DNA from: SIG440 sp045591095
GTDB taxonomy: Bacteria > Bacillota > Clostridia > Monoglobales > Monoglobaceae
Reading direction: 5' to 3'
DNA length: 30,953 nt
NCBI GenBank assembly: GCA_045591095.1
Contig: JAZNSF010000010.1
Location: forward strand, 1-30,953
Each line of letters opens with the position of its first letter. Position 1 is the stretch's first letter. Under the pieces are notes generated by a model, which made no database searches, was not told where the DNA came from, and saw nothing but the letters and a program-made list of their open reading frames with translations. Both the position numbers and the translations under genes were made by a program. Shown piece after piece: positions 1 through 7,924 of the stretch.

Positions 1-137
1 TAGTTTTTCTTCCTTGCTATGATTTACATTTGTTCCACCCTTTGGTCTTCCCATTTCTTTCAACCCCTTTTCTTTAAGTATAGCATAAAAAATGATGGCA
101 GACACTTTTTTGTGTCTACCATCATTATATCACTTCA
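1..137 (-). mobile_element. End of an IS3-family element (partial copy, cut by window edge)
   Basis: These 137 bases match positions 11593-11729 of the complete IS3-family element in this window. They contain the first codons of orfA on the minus strand (start ATG at 54-52, product beginning MGRPKGGTNVNHSKEEKL) and the terminal inverted repeat ending in ACTTCA at 137. Identity stops at 138, which fixes the element boundary. The rest of this copy lies outside the window. Its end sits only 81 bases upstream of spoIIP, so it probably displaced the native upstream region of that gene. Confidence 0.93.
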
Positions 138-218
138 GCTCAGCCTCTCCTTTTTGCATAAAATCCTTGTCTTCCTAATATACATATCAATATATGTATA
201 CGAAAGGCAAGGAAGGCC

Positions 219-1433
219 ATGAAAAAATACAAAGCGGTTGTAATCGACGGCAAAAAGGTAATCAGAAGAATGGTTGTGGGATTAATTGCGTTAGTGGTAA
301 TGCTGGTTGGGGTTTTTGATATAAAGCTGGCAAAACCAAATTTTTCGGTATCACATGAAGAATTGGCGCAAAATGCAGTGGCTGAAAGCATTCCGCAGAC
401 TGCCGGGGCGAAAGAGCTTGAAACTGCATTTAAGGGCATAAGAGGGGGTTTGAGGAAGTTCGTCAGCTTTGTGCTGACTTTTGATCCATTTGACCCACGG
501 ACAGTTATATTTGGACAAGTACCGCTTATCCATACAGTAAGCGGGGGGTATCTGGCGACAATAGCAAATGCTGAAGTCGCATCAGTGTTTAATCCCCAAA
601 ATGCAGACGTTGGTGAAGGTGAGGCCGAACCTAATGTTCCCGAAACCCAGAACCACCGGATTTACGAAGTGGATTCGTCGCAGTCTAAGGCTTTGGGGGG
701 TACAAAAAACAAAATATTAATCCGGAACGAAACGGACTTTTCGATAAATACGGATGAGTTTTTAAAGGCGCCGCTCAAACTCAATATGAAAGGCGAAGGG
801 CCAAAGGTCCTGATAGTGCATACCCATGCCACCGAAAGCTATTCGCCCGAGGGGGCATCTACGTATTCGGTGGATAAAAGCGACCGTAGCTCCGACATTT
901 CGGAAAATATGATAGCTGTGGGCGAAGCGGTCAAAAAGGTATTCGATAAGAATGGGATTTCGGCCTTGCACGATAAAACTCTTCACGACCAGCCAAGCTT
1001 TAACGGGTCTTATGCAAACTCTTTAAGGACGGTGGAAAGCTACCTTGCAAAATACCCATCAATTTGTGTGGTGCTTGATTTACACAGAGATGCCTACATA
1101 TATGATGATGGCAGCAAAGCGAAGTTTGCGACGGATATTGACGGGAAAAAGACTGCACAGCTTATGCTGGTGGTGGGAACAAACGGCGGTGGACTTGACC
1201 ACCCTAATTGGCGCGAAAATATGAAGTTTGCTTTAAAGTTACAGAGCAGAATTTCCGACAAGTACCCAAGGCTTATGCGGGGAGTAAATCTTAGGAAGGA
1301 GCGGTTTAATGGACACACCACTTTCGGCAGCATAATAATTGAGGTCGGCAGCAGCGGCAATACTTTGTCCGAGGCCATACGCGGCGCAACGCTTGGGGCG
1401 GAAGAAATTGCAAAATTTTTGAAAACCTTGTAG
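219..1433 (+). CDS. spoIIP: Stage II sporulation protein P (SpoIIP), cell-wall amidase/endopeptidase
   Basis: SpoIIP works with SpoIID and SpoIIM at the engulfing septum, where it cuts peptidoglycan stem peptides and cross-links so that the mother-cell membrane can move around the forespore. The 404-residue product has a short cytoplasmic start, one membrane anchor at about residues 18-36 (VVGLIALVVMLVGVFDI), a low-conservation linker, and then the catalytic domain. Family signatures visible there are VLIVHTHATESY, VVLDLHRDAY and FGSIIIEVGSSGNT, which carry the zinc-binding His and Glu residues. The start is supported by AAGGAAGG just upstream. An IS3 end lies 81 bases before the start codon, so any native promoter must fit in that gap or be supplied by the element. 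No clear sigma-E promoter was found there. Confidence 0.93.
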   Translation: MKKYKAVVIDGKKVIRRMVVGLIALVVMLVGVFDIKLAKPNFSVSHEELAQNAVAESIPQTAGAKELETAFKGIRGGLRKFVSFVLTFDPFDPRTVIFGQVPLIHTVSGGYLATIANAEVASVFNPQNADVGEGEAEPNVPETQNHRIYEVDSSQSKALGGTKNKILIRNETDFSINTDEFLKAPLKLNMKGEGPKVLIVHTHATESYSPEGASTYSVDKSDRSSDISENMIAVGEAVKKVFDKNGISALHDKTLHDQPSFNGSYANSLRTVESYLAKYPSICVVLDLHRDAYIYDDGSKAKFATDIDGKKTAQLMLVVGTNGGGLDHPNWRENMKFALKLQSRISDKYPRLMRGVNLRKERFNGHTTFGSIIIEVGSSGNTLSEAIRGATLGAEEIAKFLKTL

Positions 1434-1459
1434 GAACAGCTAGTTCTTACAAGGTTTTT
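1422..1459 (+). terminator. Intrinsic terminator of spoIIP, overlapping its stop codon
   Basis: A 16-base stem (1422-1437 with 1443-1458, one G-U pair) has a 5-base loop and runs into TTTTTG. The TAG stop of spoIIP lies inside the left arm. This ends the spoIIP transcript, so the downstream peptidase probably has its own promoter. Confidence 0.85.
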
Positions 1460-1534
1460 GTTTTGGCATAGCGGGGAGATAATCTTCATAGTATTGATAA
1501 GGAAGATATTTAATCAAAAGAAAGGTGATTTGCT

Positions 1535-2443
1535 ATGAAAGATATAAGGCCATATACATATGATGTTTTAAAGGCGGATATAGAGGAGCTAAAATCGGAG
1601 TTTTCTTGCCTTGAGGTGACAAGCATTGGGAAATCTGTCTGGGGGAAAGGACTTTTTTGTCTGAAACTGGGGAGCGGACCCACTAAATTAATTTATAGTG
1701 GTGCGCATCATGGCATGGAATGGATTACTTCGGCGATGCTTGTTAAGTTTGTCCGTGAATACTTGGCTTGTGAACGTGACAAAAAAGCGCTCAATGGCTT
1801 TAACGTAGAGGCACTTGGCAAAAGGGCCACGGTTTTTGTCGTTCCGATGGTAAATCCTGACGGGGTCAGACTCTCGGCACTGGGACTTCCCAACTGGCTT
1901 GACATTTGGACAAAGCAGCGGCTTCTTAGACAAAATGCATCGATGGACTTTAAAAAATGGCAGGCCAACGCAAACGGCGTTGATCTTAACCACAATTATG
2001 ACGCTATGTGGCAAAAGTCCAAAGAGATGGAGATGGAATATGGGATTTATTCGCCCGGGCCAACCAGGTTTTCAGGGCCTCGACCCGAGTCCGAGCCTGA
2101 AAGCTTTGCCCTTGCCGAGTTTACTCGAAAGACTGACCCGCATCTTGCAATTGCTTTCCACAGTCAGGGAAAGGTGATTTATCATGGCTTTTTGGGCAAA
2201 GAACCGCCAAACTCCCTCAGGATAGCGAGGGCATTTACAAAAATTTCGCCATACAAACTTGATAATACCGAGGGAATATCGTCGTTTGCCGGATACAAGG
2301 ACTGGTTTGTGGATAAATTCAACCGCCCGGGATATACAGTAGAGGTGGGGCTTGGGCAAAATCCGTTGCCGTTTTCGGACCTCCCAAAGATATATGCCGA
2401 GACACTGCCCATAATGCTGGGCGCCATGACAGTTGCGGTATAA
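1535..2443 (+). CDS. M14-family zinc carboxypeptidase, probable gamma-D-glutamyl-diaminopimelate peptidase type
   Basis: The 302-residue protein is a single M14 catalytic domain. The zinc motif HxxE is seen as HHGMEW (H59, E62). NPDGV and NGVDLNHNYD follow, then the third zinc ligand in AFHSQG and the catalytic Glu in YTVEVGLG. The substrate-pocket pattern resembles Firmicute endopeptidases that split the D-Glu-diaminopimelate bond of spore or cell-wall muropeptides. Unlike the classical enzyme it has no LysM repeats, and it has no signal peptide, so it looks cytoplasmic. That would suit muropeptide recycling or forespore wall turnover. AAAGGTG precedes the ATG. Substrate is inferred from family and from the neighbouring spoIIP. 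A general peptidase role is possible. Confidence 0.85.
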   Translation: MKDIRPYTYDVLKADIEELKSEFSCLEVTSIGKSVWGKGLFCLKLGSGPTKLIYSGAHHGMEWITSAMLVKFVREYLACERDKKALNGFNVEALGKRATVFVVPMVNPDGVRLSALGLPNWLDIWTKQRLLRQNASMDFKKWQANANGVDLNHNYDAMWQKSKEMEMEYGIYSPGPTRFSGPRPESEPESFALAEFTRKTDPHLAIAFHSQGKVIYHGFLGKEPPNSLRIARAFTKISPYKLDNTEGISSFAGYKDWFVDKFNRPGYTVEVGLGQNPLPFSDLPKIYAETLPIMLGAMTVAV

Positions 2444-2453
2444 GGTATTGGAT

Positions 2454-2483
2454 GGGGCAGATGGCAAAAACTTTTTCTGCCCC
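2454..2483 (+). terminator. Stem-loop after the M14 peptidase gene
   Basis: GGGGCAG (2454-2460) pairs with CTGCCCC (2477-2483), with an inner A-run/T-run pairing. The T-tract after it is poor, so this may be a weak terminator or an mRNA-stabilising hairpin. Confidence 0.45.
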
Positions 2484-2512
2484 TTGCACTTGCGATATAT
2501 ATGTGGTATTAT
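2484..2512 (+). promoter_or_regulatory. Probable sigma-A promoter of trmFO
   Basis: TTGCAC (2484-2489), a 17-base spacer and TATTAT (2507-2512) lie about 40 bases upstream of the trmFO start. Both hexamers are near consensus. Confidence 0.6.
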
Positions 2513-2549
2513 ATATTGATGAAAGTCACGTCCGAAAGGAACAAAAGAT

Positions 2550-3860
2550 ATGAGCACTGAAAAAACAGTAAAAATAATCGGCGCAGGTCTTGCGGGATGC
2601 GAGGCAGCATGGCAACTTGCAAATCGTGGTATAAGCGTGCTGCTTTATGAGATGAAGCCCGAAAAAATGTCTCCGGCGCATACATCCCCCGATTTTGCCG
2701 AGCTGGTTTGCAGCAATTCGTTCCGCGCAGACGGGATTCACAACGCGGTGGGGCTTCTTAAGGAAGAAATGCGGTCTTTGGACTCTTTGATTATGGAGTG
2801 TGCTGACAAAACCCGTGTCCCCGCAGGGGGAGCGCTTGCGGTTGACCGCCACGAGTTCTCAAAAATGGTGACCGAAAAAATAAACAATCACCCTAATATA
2901 AAGGTAATAAATGGAGAAGTCGCAGAAATTTCTACCGATGAATATACTGTAATCGCAGCGGGGCCGCTAGCGTCGGATGCTATCTCGAACGAAATTGTCA
3001 AACTGACAGGAAGTGAGGGCCTTTCGTTCTTTGATGCGGCGGCGCCGATTGTGGCTTTTGAAAGCATCGATATGACAAAAGCATTTAAAGCAGCTCGTTA
3101 TGGCAAAGGTGGCGACGACTATATCAATTGCCCGATGACCAAGGAAGAGTATATCGCATTCAGGGCCGCCTTGATTTCGGCAGAAGCTGCACCCCTTCAC
3201 GAAGGGGTAGAGGACCCCAAAGTTTTTGAAGGCTGTATGCCGATTGAAATTATGGCGGCGCGTGGCGAGGATACCATGCGCTTTGGCCCGCTTAAGCCTG
3301 TTGGATTGACAAGCCCTCACGACCAAAGCCGTCCGTATGCGGTGGTGCAGCTTAGACAGGACAATGCGGCGGCGAGTATGTATAATATGGTAGGTTTTCA
3401 GACCCATCTCAAATTCGGCGAACAGAAAAGAGTATTCAGCATGATTCCGGGACTTGAAAATGCAGAATTTGTCCGCTACGGAGTTATGCACCGGAACACC
3501 TATATAAATTCGCCAAAGCTGCTTACTTCCAATTATAACATGAAAGAATTTCCCAAAACATATTTTGCAGGACAGATAACGGGAGTGGAAGGTTATATCG
3601 AATCTGCGGCATCTGGAATGTGTGCAGGGATTTCGGCGGCGCACAGTGTTTTGGGTAAAGATGCGCCAAAGCTAACCTCCAAAACGGCACTGGGCGCACT
3701 GGCGAACTATATATCAAATCCTGCGACAACTGACTTTCAGCCAATGAACGTAAACTTTGGCATCTTTGAAGATTTGGGTATGCGCATAAAAGATAAGAAG
3801 GAAAAAGCCGAAAAGTATGCCGAAAGAAGCCGCGAGGAGATTTCGGCACTGGATGTATAG
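2550..3860 (+). CDS. trmFO: Methylenetetrahydrofolate--tRNA-(uracil-5-)-methyltransferase TrmFO
   Basis: TrmFO makes ribothymidine at position 54 of tRNA T-loops, using 5,10-methylene-THF as carbon donor and FADH2 as reductant. The 436 residues match the usual length. The N-terminal FAD fold is seen as IIGAGLAGCEAA, followed by the family signature LLYEMKP..SPAH..FAELVCSNS, whose Cys is the conserved one. Near the C-terminus, YFAGQITGVEGYIESAASG forms the second FAD contact. In many Firmicutes trmFO sits near topA, xerC and codY. Here it stands alone between the M14 peptidase and the S-layer leader. AAAGGAA lies a short distance before the ATG. Confidence 0.97.
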   Translation: MSTEKTVKIIGAGLAGCEAAWQLANRGISVLLYEMKPEKMSPAHTSPDFAELVCSNSFRADGIHNAVGLLKEEMRSLDSLIMECADKTRVPAGGALAVDRHEFSKMVTEKINNHPNIKVINGEVAEISTDEYTVIAAGPLASDAISNEIVKLTGSEGLSFFDAAAPIVAFESIDMTKAFKAARYGKGGDDYINCPMTKEEYIAFRAALISAEAAPLHEGVEDPKVFEGCMPIEIMAARGEDTMRFGPLKPVGLTSPHDQSRPYAVVQLRQDNAAASMYNMVGFQTHLKFGEQKRVFSMIPGLENAEFVRYGVMHRNTYINSPKLLTSNYNMKEFPKTYFAGQITGVEGYIESAASGMCAGISAAHSVLGKDAPKLTSKTALGALANYISNPATTDFQPMNVNFGIFEDLGMRIKDKKEKAEKYAERSREEISALDV

Positions 3861-3973
3861 CGATAAATTGCAAAATTACTATTACTTTTATATAAATATG
3901 AAGCAAAATTTTGAAATTATATGACAATATAACGGATTTATTCCTGAAAATCCCAAAAAATTAGCAAAAACTA

Positions 3974-4002
3974 TTGACATAATGGCAACTTAGTATTACA
4001 AT
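3974..4002 (+). promoter_or_regulatory. Upstream promoter P1 of the S-layer gene
   Basis: TTGACA (3974-3979), a 17-base spacer and TACAAT (3997-4002). A consensus -35 and near-consensus -10 about 650 bases upstream of the S-layer start suggest a strong sigma-A promoter and a very long leader. Confidence 0.7.
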
Positions 4003-4109
4003 ATATGACATAAAGGTAGATTTTTTTATCAATATATAGTAATAGCACTGCAGATTTTGACAAAAGAATTTAAAAAGTGTTACAAGTTTGTTACATTTTC
4101 GAATTCGTG

Positions 4110-4139
4110 TTGACATTTGCGGTGTATTGGTGATATAAT
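4110..4139 (+). promoter_or_regulatory. Downstream promoter P2 of the S-layer gene
   Basis: TTGACA (4110-4115), an 18-base spacer and TATAAT (4134-4139), both perfect hexamers. Transcription would start near 4146 and give a leader of about 500 bases. Together with P1 this fits the high output expected of an S-layer gene. Confidence 0.8.
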
Positions 4140-4195
4140 CAACCTAAGTTAGTGGGAAAGGTGCGTTGATTTGCATTTTTCTTACTGCAAAACCT

Positions 4196-4637
4196 AATTA
4201 CATTGCAAAAAAATTAATAAACATATATTTTTATTTTAAGGAGCCGTAGCGTTAAGACAATATGCCGGTGGCATATTGGTAGCATAGGATTACAAAAAAC
4301 GACAGTTTTTTGTAAAAGGGAAGAAAGGCGAAAGACTTTCAACTGCGAATCCGAGTTAAAATAACAGGATGACGCAAAAAGGCTTCAACCCATAATTATA
4401 TTGCAAAAAAATTAATAAACATATATTTTTATTTTAAGGAGCCGTAGCGTTAAGACAATATGCCGGTGGCATATTGGTAGCGTAGGATTACAAAAAACGA
4501 CAGTTTTTTGTAAAAGGGAAGAAAGGCGAAGGACTTTCAACTACAATCCGAGTTAAAATAACCGGATGACGCAAAAAGGCTTCAACCCATAATTACATTG
4601 CAAAAAAATTAATAAACATATATTTTTATTTTAAGGA
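4196..4637 (+). repeat. Tandemly duplicated structured leader (198- and 197-base units plus a partial third)
   Basis: The unit beginning AATTACATTGC starts at 4196, 4394 and 4591. Units one and two differ at only a few positions. The third stops after its AT-rich start and ATTTTAAGGAG, where it becomes the true ribosome binding site of the S-layer gene. Each full unit can form a 9-bp hairpin with a 3-base loop (copy 1: 4258-4278), an 11-bp hairpin with a GACA loop (4290-4315), a GAAAG/CTTTC hairpin (4323-4340), and an ATCC/GTTA stem (4349-4370) followed by GACGCAAAAAGGC. The same units carry ATTTTAAGGAGCC where the gene has ATTTTAAGGAGGA. The region has no convincing coding sequence. It may be a regulatory or stabilising leader. 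Confidence 0.85.
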
Positions 4638-4649
4638 GGATTTGAGACT

Positions 4650-7600
4650 ATGTTAAATCTCAAAAAAGTGATTGCTTTGGTTTGCGTTTTCGCACTCGCA
4701 CTCAGCACAGTTGCTTTTGGTGCAACTTATGCTGACGTTCCTGAAGACAGCGCTTATTACGAAGCAGTAGAAACATTGACAAAGTTGGGTATCGTTGAAG
4801 GCGATGCTAACGGTTACAGACCTGAAGATGGCGTAACAAGAGCTGAAATGGCTGCTCTTATCGCTCGTATCCAGGGCTATGGTGAAACAGCTAGACCTGC
4901 TGCAAACACAGCGTTTACAGATGTTCCTAGTACACACTGGGCATCAGGTTACATTGCAAATGCAGCTGGCATGGGTATCATCAACGGCTATGGCGACGGC
5001 ACATTCGGTCCTGAAGATCCGGTTCTTTATGAACAGGCTATCAAGATGGTAATGGCTACTCTTGGCTACACACCTTTTGCTGAAAAGAACGGTGGTTACC
5101 CCACAGGTTACCTCGCAGCAGCTCAGAGATACAACGTATCACTTGCAGTTGCTAACGCAGCAGTTGGTCAGCAGGCTAACCGTGGTACAGTTGCACAGAT
5201 TCTTGCAAACGCTCTTGACACACCTTTGATGGTTCAGGCTGGCTGGAACACAAACGGTGAAGTTGAATACAAGATCGCTGAAGGCGAACTCGTTACAGAG
5301 TACATCTATGATGCTACAATGAACGGTGGTGCTGGTGGTTACTATCCTGCAACAACAACTAAGGGCTACAAGACTCTTATGAGCGAAAACCTTGGTTACG
5401 TTAAGATCAGAGGTATCCTCTATGCAAACGACGTTACAAGCATCTATGGTTCAAAGACAATCAATACAAATGAACCTTCAAGAGTTTGGATTGCTGTATA
5501 CGATGACTACGGCACAGAAAACAAGAAATTTGCTCAGAAAGCTAACAACGAATACCTTGTAGGTGGTCTCGATGTTGAAGGCCTTCTCGGCCGCAGCGTA
5601 ATCGCTTACACAAAGGCTAATGCAAAGGATGAATTCGAACTTCTTTCAATCGCTGTTGACGCAAACAGAAATAAAGAGCTTGTTATCAACCTTGACCAGT
5701 ATGCTGCTGGTGGTGTTGCTACTGTTTCTGGTGGTGTTGTTACAGCAATTTCTGATGTTGCTTACTACAAAGAAGGCGCTAATGACACAACAGATATCAA
5801 GATTGAAGCAGGAGCTGTTTTGGTTGTAAATGGTGTTTACACAGCAATTACATCTTCTGTTGACATTGCTACAGAAGTTTCTGGTATCACAACTTATGGT
5901 GGTACAATCAAATTTATCGACAACGACGAGTCAAATGGTTATGACGTAGTATTTGTTGACTACGCTGCAACAGGTGTTGTAGACGAAGTTGGAAAGTCAA
6001 AAGTTTCATTTAAGAACCTTGTTGCTGGTGCAATCAACAGAGATAGCATCAAGTATGACCTTGAAGACGAAAACAAAGTTCTCGTTGTTAAGAAAGACGG
6101 CGAAGAAATCGATGTAGCTGAACTTGCTGAATGGGATATCGTTTCTATTTACGCTACAGGCTACAACGCAAACTACATTGTTATTGAAGTTATCGGTACA
6201 CAGGTTGTAGGCACAGTTGCTTCTACAAAGGTTTCTACCACATCTGCTACAGGATATGCTTACAGAATTGATGGTACATGGTATGATGCTGCTGAAGGTC
6301 ACTTCGACGCTGACAAGCTCGAAATCAACCTTGGCGGTACAATCTACATCGACGAATTTGGCAAGATCGCTGCATACGTAGAAGGTGGCGGCGTAAGCAA
6401 TGCTAACTACGGTTTCGTACTTGGCAAGTCTGCTAAGGCTCCTGAATTTGGCGGTTCAACACCTGAACTTAAGGTTCAGATGCTCACAGCTGATGGCGTG
6501 AAGATCATGTCTCTCAAGAACAACTTCAGACTTGAAAGAACAGGTGCTACACCTGACGCTATTATCGATCTTACAACAGGTTTCTCAGTAGATGCTTCAG
6601 GTAACGTTACAGGTGCTAGTGCAGCTGTTTGGAACACAGATATCAACGGTATGATTGGTACTGTAGTTCGTTACGAAGCTAATGCTGATGGCGTTATTTC
6701 AAAGCTTACCGTAGAGGGTCATGACGGTGTATCAAACGCTAAGTTCAATGAAAAGTCTCTCGGTGCTACAGATCTCGAATTTGACGCTGAAAACAATAAG
6801 TTCACTTTGACCGCAGGTAGTGGTGCAAATGGCGCTGGAAACACTAATGGCGGATATGTTGAAGACAATACAATCGTATTTATCGTAGATACAGTTAGTG
6901 CTGGTGTATATGATGCAGATGATTGCGCTATTGCAACACTTGCTGACCTCAATGACAAGGATACAGTTGATGTAATTGCTTCTTATCAGGATGCAAAAGC
7001 TGATTCTGTAAACATCATTGTTGTTGAAAAGGCTTCACTTGCAGTAAGCACAACAGCTGGCCTTGCAGTTGTTAAGGAAGTTGGTACTGCAACTAACGAT
7101 GAAGACGAAAGCATCTATGAAATCACATTCCTTGCAAATGGCGACGAAGTAACAGCTAAGACAACTGCTGACGTTGCTACACTTATCTCAACTTGGATTT
7201 CAGAAGGTGATATTGTTAAGATCAAGGTTGGTTCAAACGGTCTTATCACAAGCCTAGCTCGTGTATTTGACTTTGGTGCTAAATATGTAGCTGATGATGA
7301 TGATGATACTGCAACACCTGTTTCAGTACCTGCTTCTACAGATGAATATATCGCAATCAGAAGCAAGTCTCTTGACAACGATAACGCTACAGTTAAAGCT
7401 GCTTACTATGGTGCTAGTATTGTAGGTGTTAACGAAGCATTTGCTGGTGGTGTTGTTACAGGCTACAACAAGAAGACTCAGGAAGCTACAATCAGCGACC
7501 TTGGTACTGCTGGAACTTACAAGCTCTCAACAAAGGGTGCTAAAGTTTACGTAATCGACGTAACAGGCAGAACAACAGATATTTTTGTAGGTTCATACGG

Positions 7601-7796
7601 TGACTTCGGTTACTTCGCAGCTCTCTATGATGGCGTAGCTGGCAACCTCTTCGAAGCTAACAACAACACAGCTATCCACACAGGTATGGCTGATGCAACA
7701 GCTCAGACATATGCTGACCACGTATATGTAAGAACTTATGAAGATAAGGTTACAGACGTTGTTATCGTTAAGGGTAGCATTGACGACGCTGAATAA
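4650..7796 (+). CDS. SLH-domain S-layer / surface protein
   Basis: This 1048-residue exported protein starts with a Sec signal peptide (MLNLKKVIALVCVFALALST, cut near VAFG-A at 24/25). It has two clear SLH domains at about residues 28-75 and 89-140 (FTDV..HWASGYI, INGYGDGTFGPEDPV) and a degenerate third at 141-190. SLH domains bind pyruvylated secondary cell-wall polymer. The remaining ~850 residues are beta-rich, rich in Val, Ala, Asp and Gly, almost free of Cys, and have no recognised enzyme motif. They are probably the self-assembling part of the layer. Codon use is strikingly uniform (gct, gtt, aca, aac, ctc) compared with neighbours, as expected for a very highly expressed gene. Two consensus promoters, a long leader, AAGGAGGA at 4633-4640 and a strong terminator support this. 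Confidence 0.93.
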   Translation: MLNLKKVIALVCVFALALSTVAFGATYADVPEDSAYYEAVETLTKLGIVEGDANGYRPEDGVTRAEMAALIARIQGYGETARPAANTAFTDVPSTHWASGYIANAAGMGIINGYGDGTFGPEDPVLYEQAIKMVMATLGYTPFAEKNGGYPTGYLAAAQRYNVSLAVANAAVGQQANRGTVAQILANALDTPLMVQAGWNTNGEVEYKIAEGELVTEYIYDATMNGGAGGYYPATTTKGYKTLMSENLGYVKIRGILYANDVTSIYGSKTINTNEPSRVWIAVYDDYGTENKKFAQKANNEYLVGGLDVEGLLGRSVIAYTKANAKDEFELLSIAVDANRNKELVINLDQYAAGGVATVSGGVVTAISDVAYYKEGANDTTDIKIEAGAVLVVNGVYTAITSSVDIATEVSGITTYGGTIKFIDNDESNGYDVVFVDYAATGVVDEVGKSKVSFKNLVAGAINRDSIKYDLEDENKVLVVKKDGEEIDVAELAEWDIVSIYATGYNANYIVIEVIGTQVVGTVASTKVSTTSATGYAYRIDGTWYDAAEGHFDADKLEINLGGTIYIDEFGKIAAYVEGGGVSNANYGFVLGKSAKAPEFGGSTPELKVQMLTADGVKIMSLKNNFRLERTGATPDAIIDLTTGFSVDASGNVTGASAAVWNTDINGMIGTVVRYEANADGVISKLTVEGHDGVSNAKFNEKSLGATDLEFDAENNKFTLTAGSGANGAGNTNGGYVEDNTIVFIVDTVSAGVYDADDCAIATLADLNDKDTVDVIASYQDAKADSVNIIVVEKASLAVSTTAGLAVVKEVGTATNDEDESIYEITFLANGDEVTAKTTADVATLISTWISEGDIVKIKVGSNGLITSLARVFDFGAKYVADDDDDTATPVSVPASTDEYIAIRSKSLDNDNATVKAAYYGASIVGVNEAFAGGVVTGYNKKTQEATISDLGTAGTYKLSTKGAKVYVIDVTGRTTDIFVGSYGDFGYFAALYDGVAGNLFEANNNTAIHTGMADATAQTYADHVYVRTYEDKVTDVVIVKGSIDDAE

Positions 7797-7823
7797 TCAT
7801 TGTTGATTAACTAAGCTTAAATT

Positions 7824-7855
7824 AAAGAGACGACTTCGGTCGTCTCTTTTTTTTT
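7824..7855 (+). terminator. Intrinsic terminator of the S-layer gene
   Basis: An 11-bp perfect stem (7824-7834 with 7839-7849) is closed by a TTCG tetraloop and followed by an uninterrupted T-run to 7855. It is a textbook strong terminator. Confidence 0.95.
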
Positions 7856-7924
7856 GCTTTTAAGGGATGGGCAAATGGATATATATGCATAAGAACCAAA
7901 AAATTACCGCTTGAAGTAAAGAAT

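Noticed and set aside
4260..4281. Six-codon open frame (MPVAYW) in each leader unit
   Set aside because: The AAGGAG lies too far upstream and the frame coincides with a perfect hairpin, so structure explains it better.
4196..4637. CRISPR array
   Set aside because: Units are 198/197 bases and adjacent, with no short repeats and unique spacers and no cas genes.
5620..7378. Several frames within the S-layer gene on both strands
   Set aside because: They are shadows caused by its strongly biased codon use.
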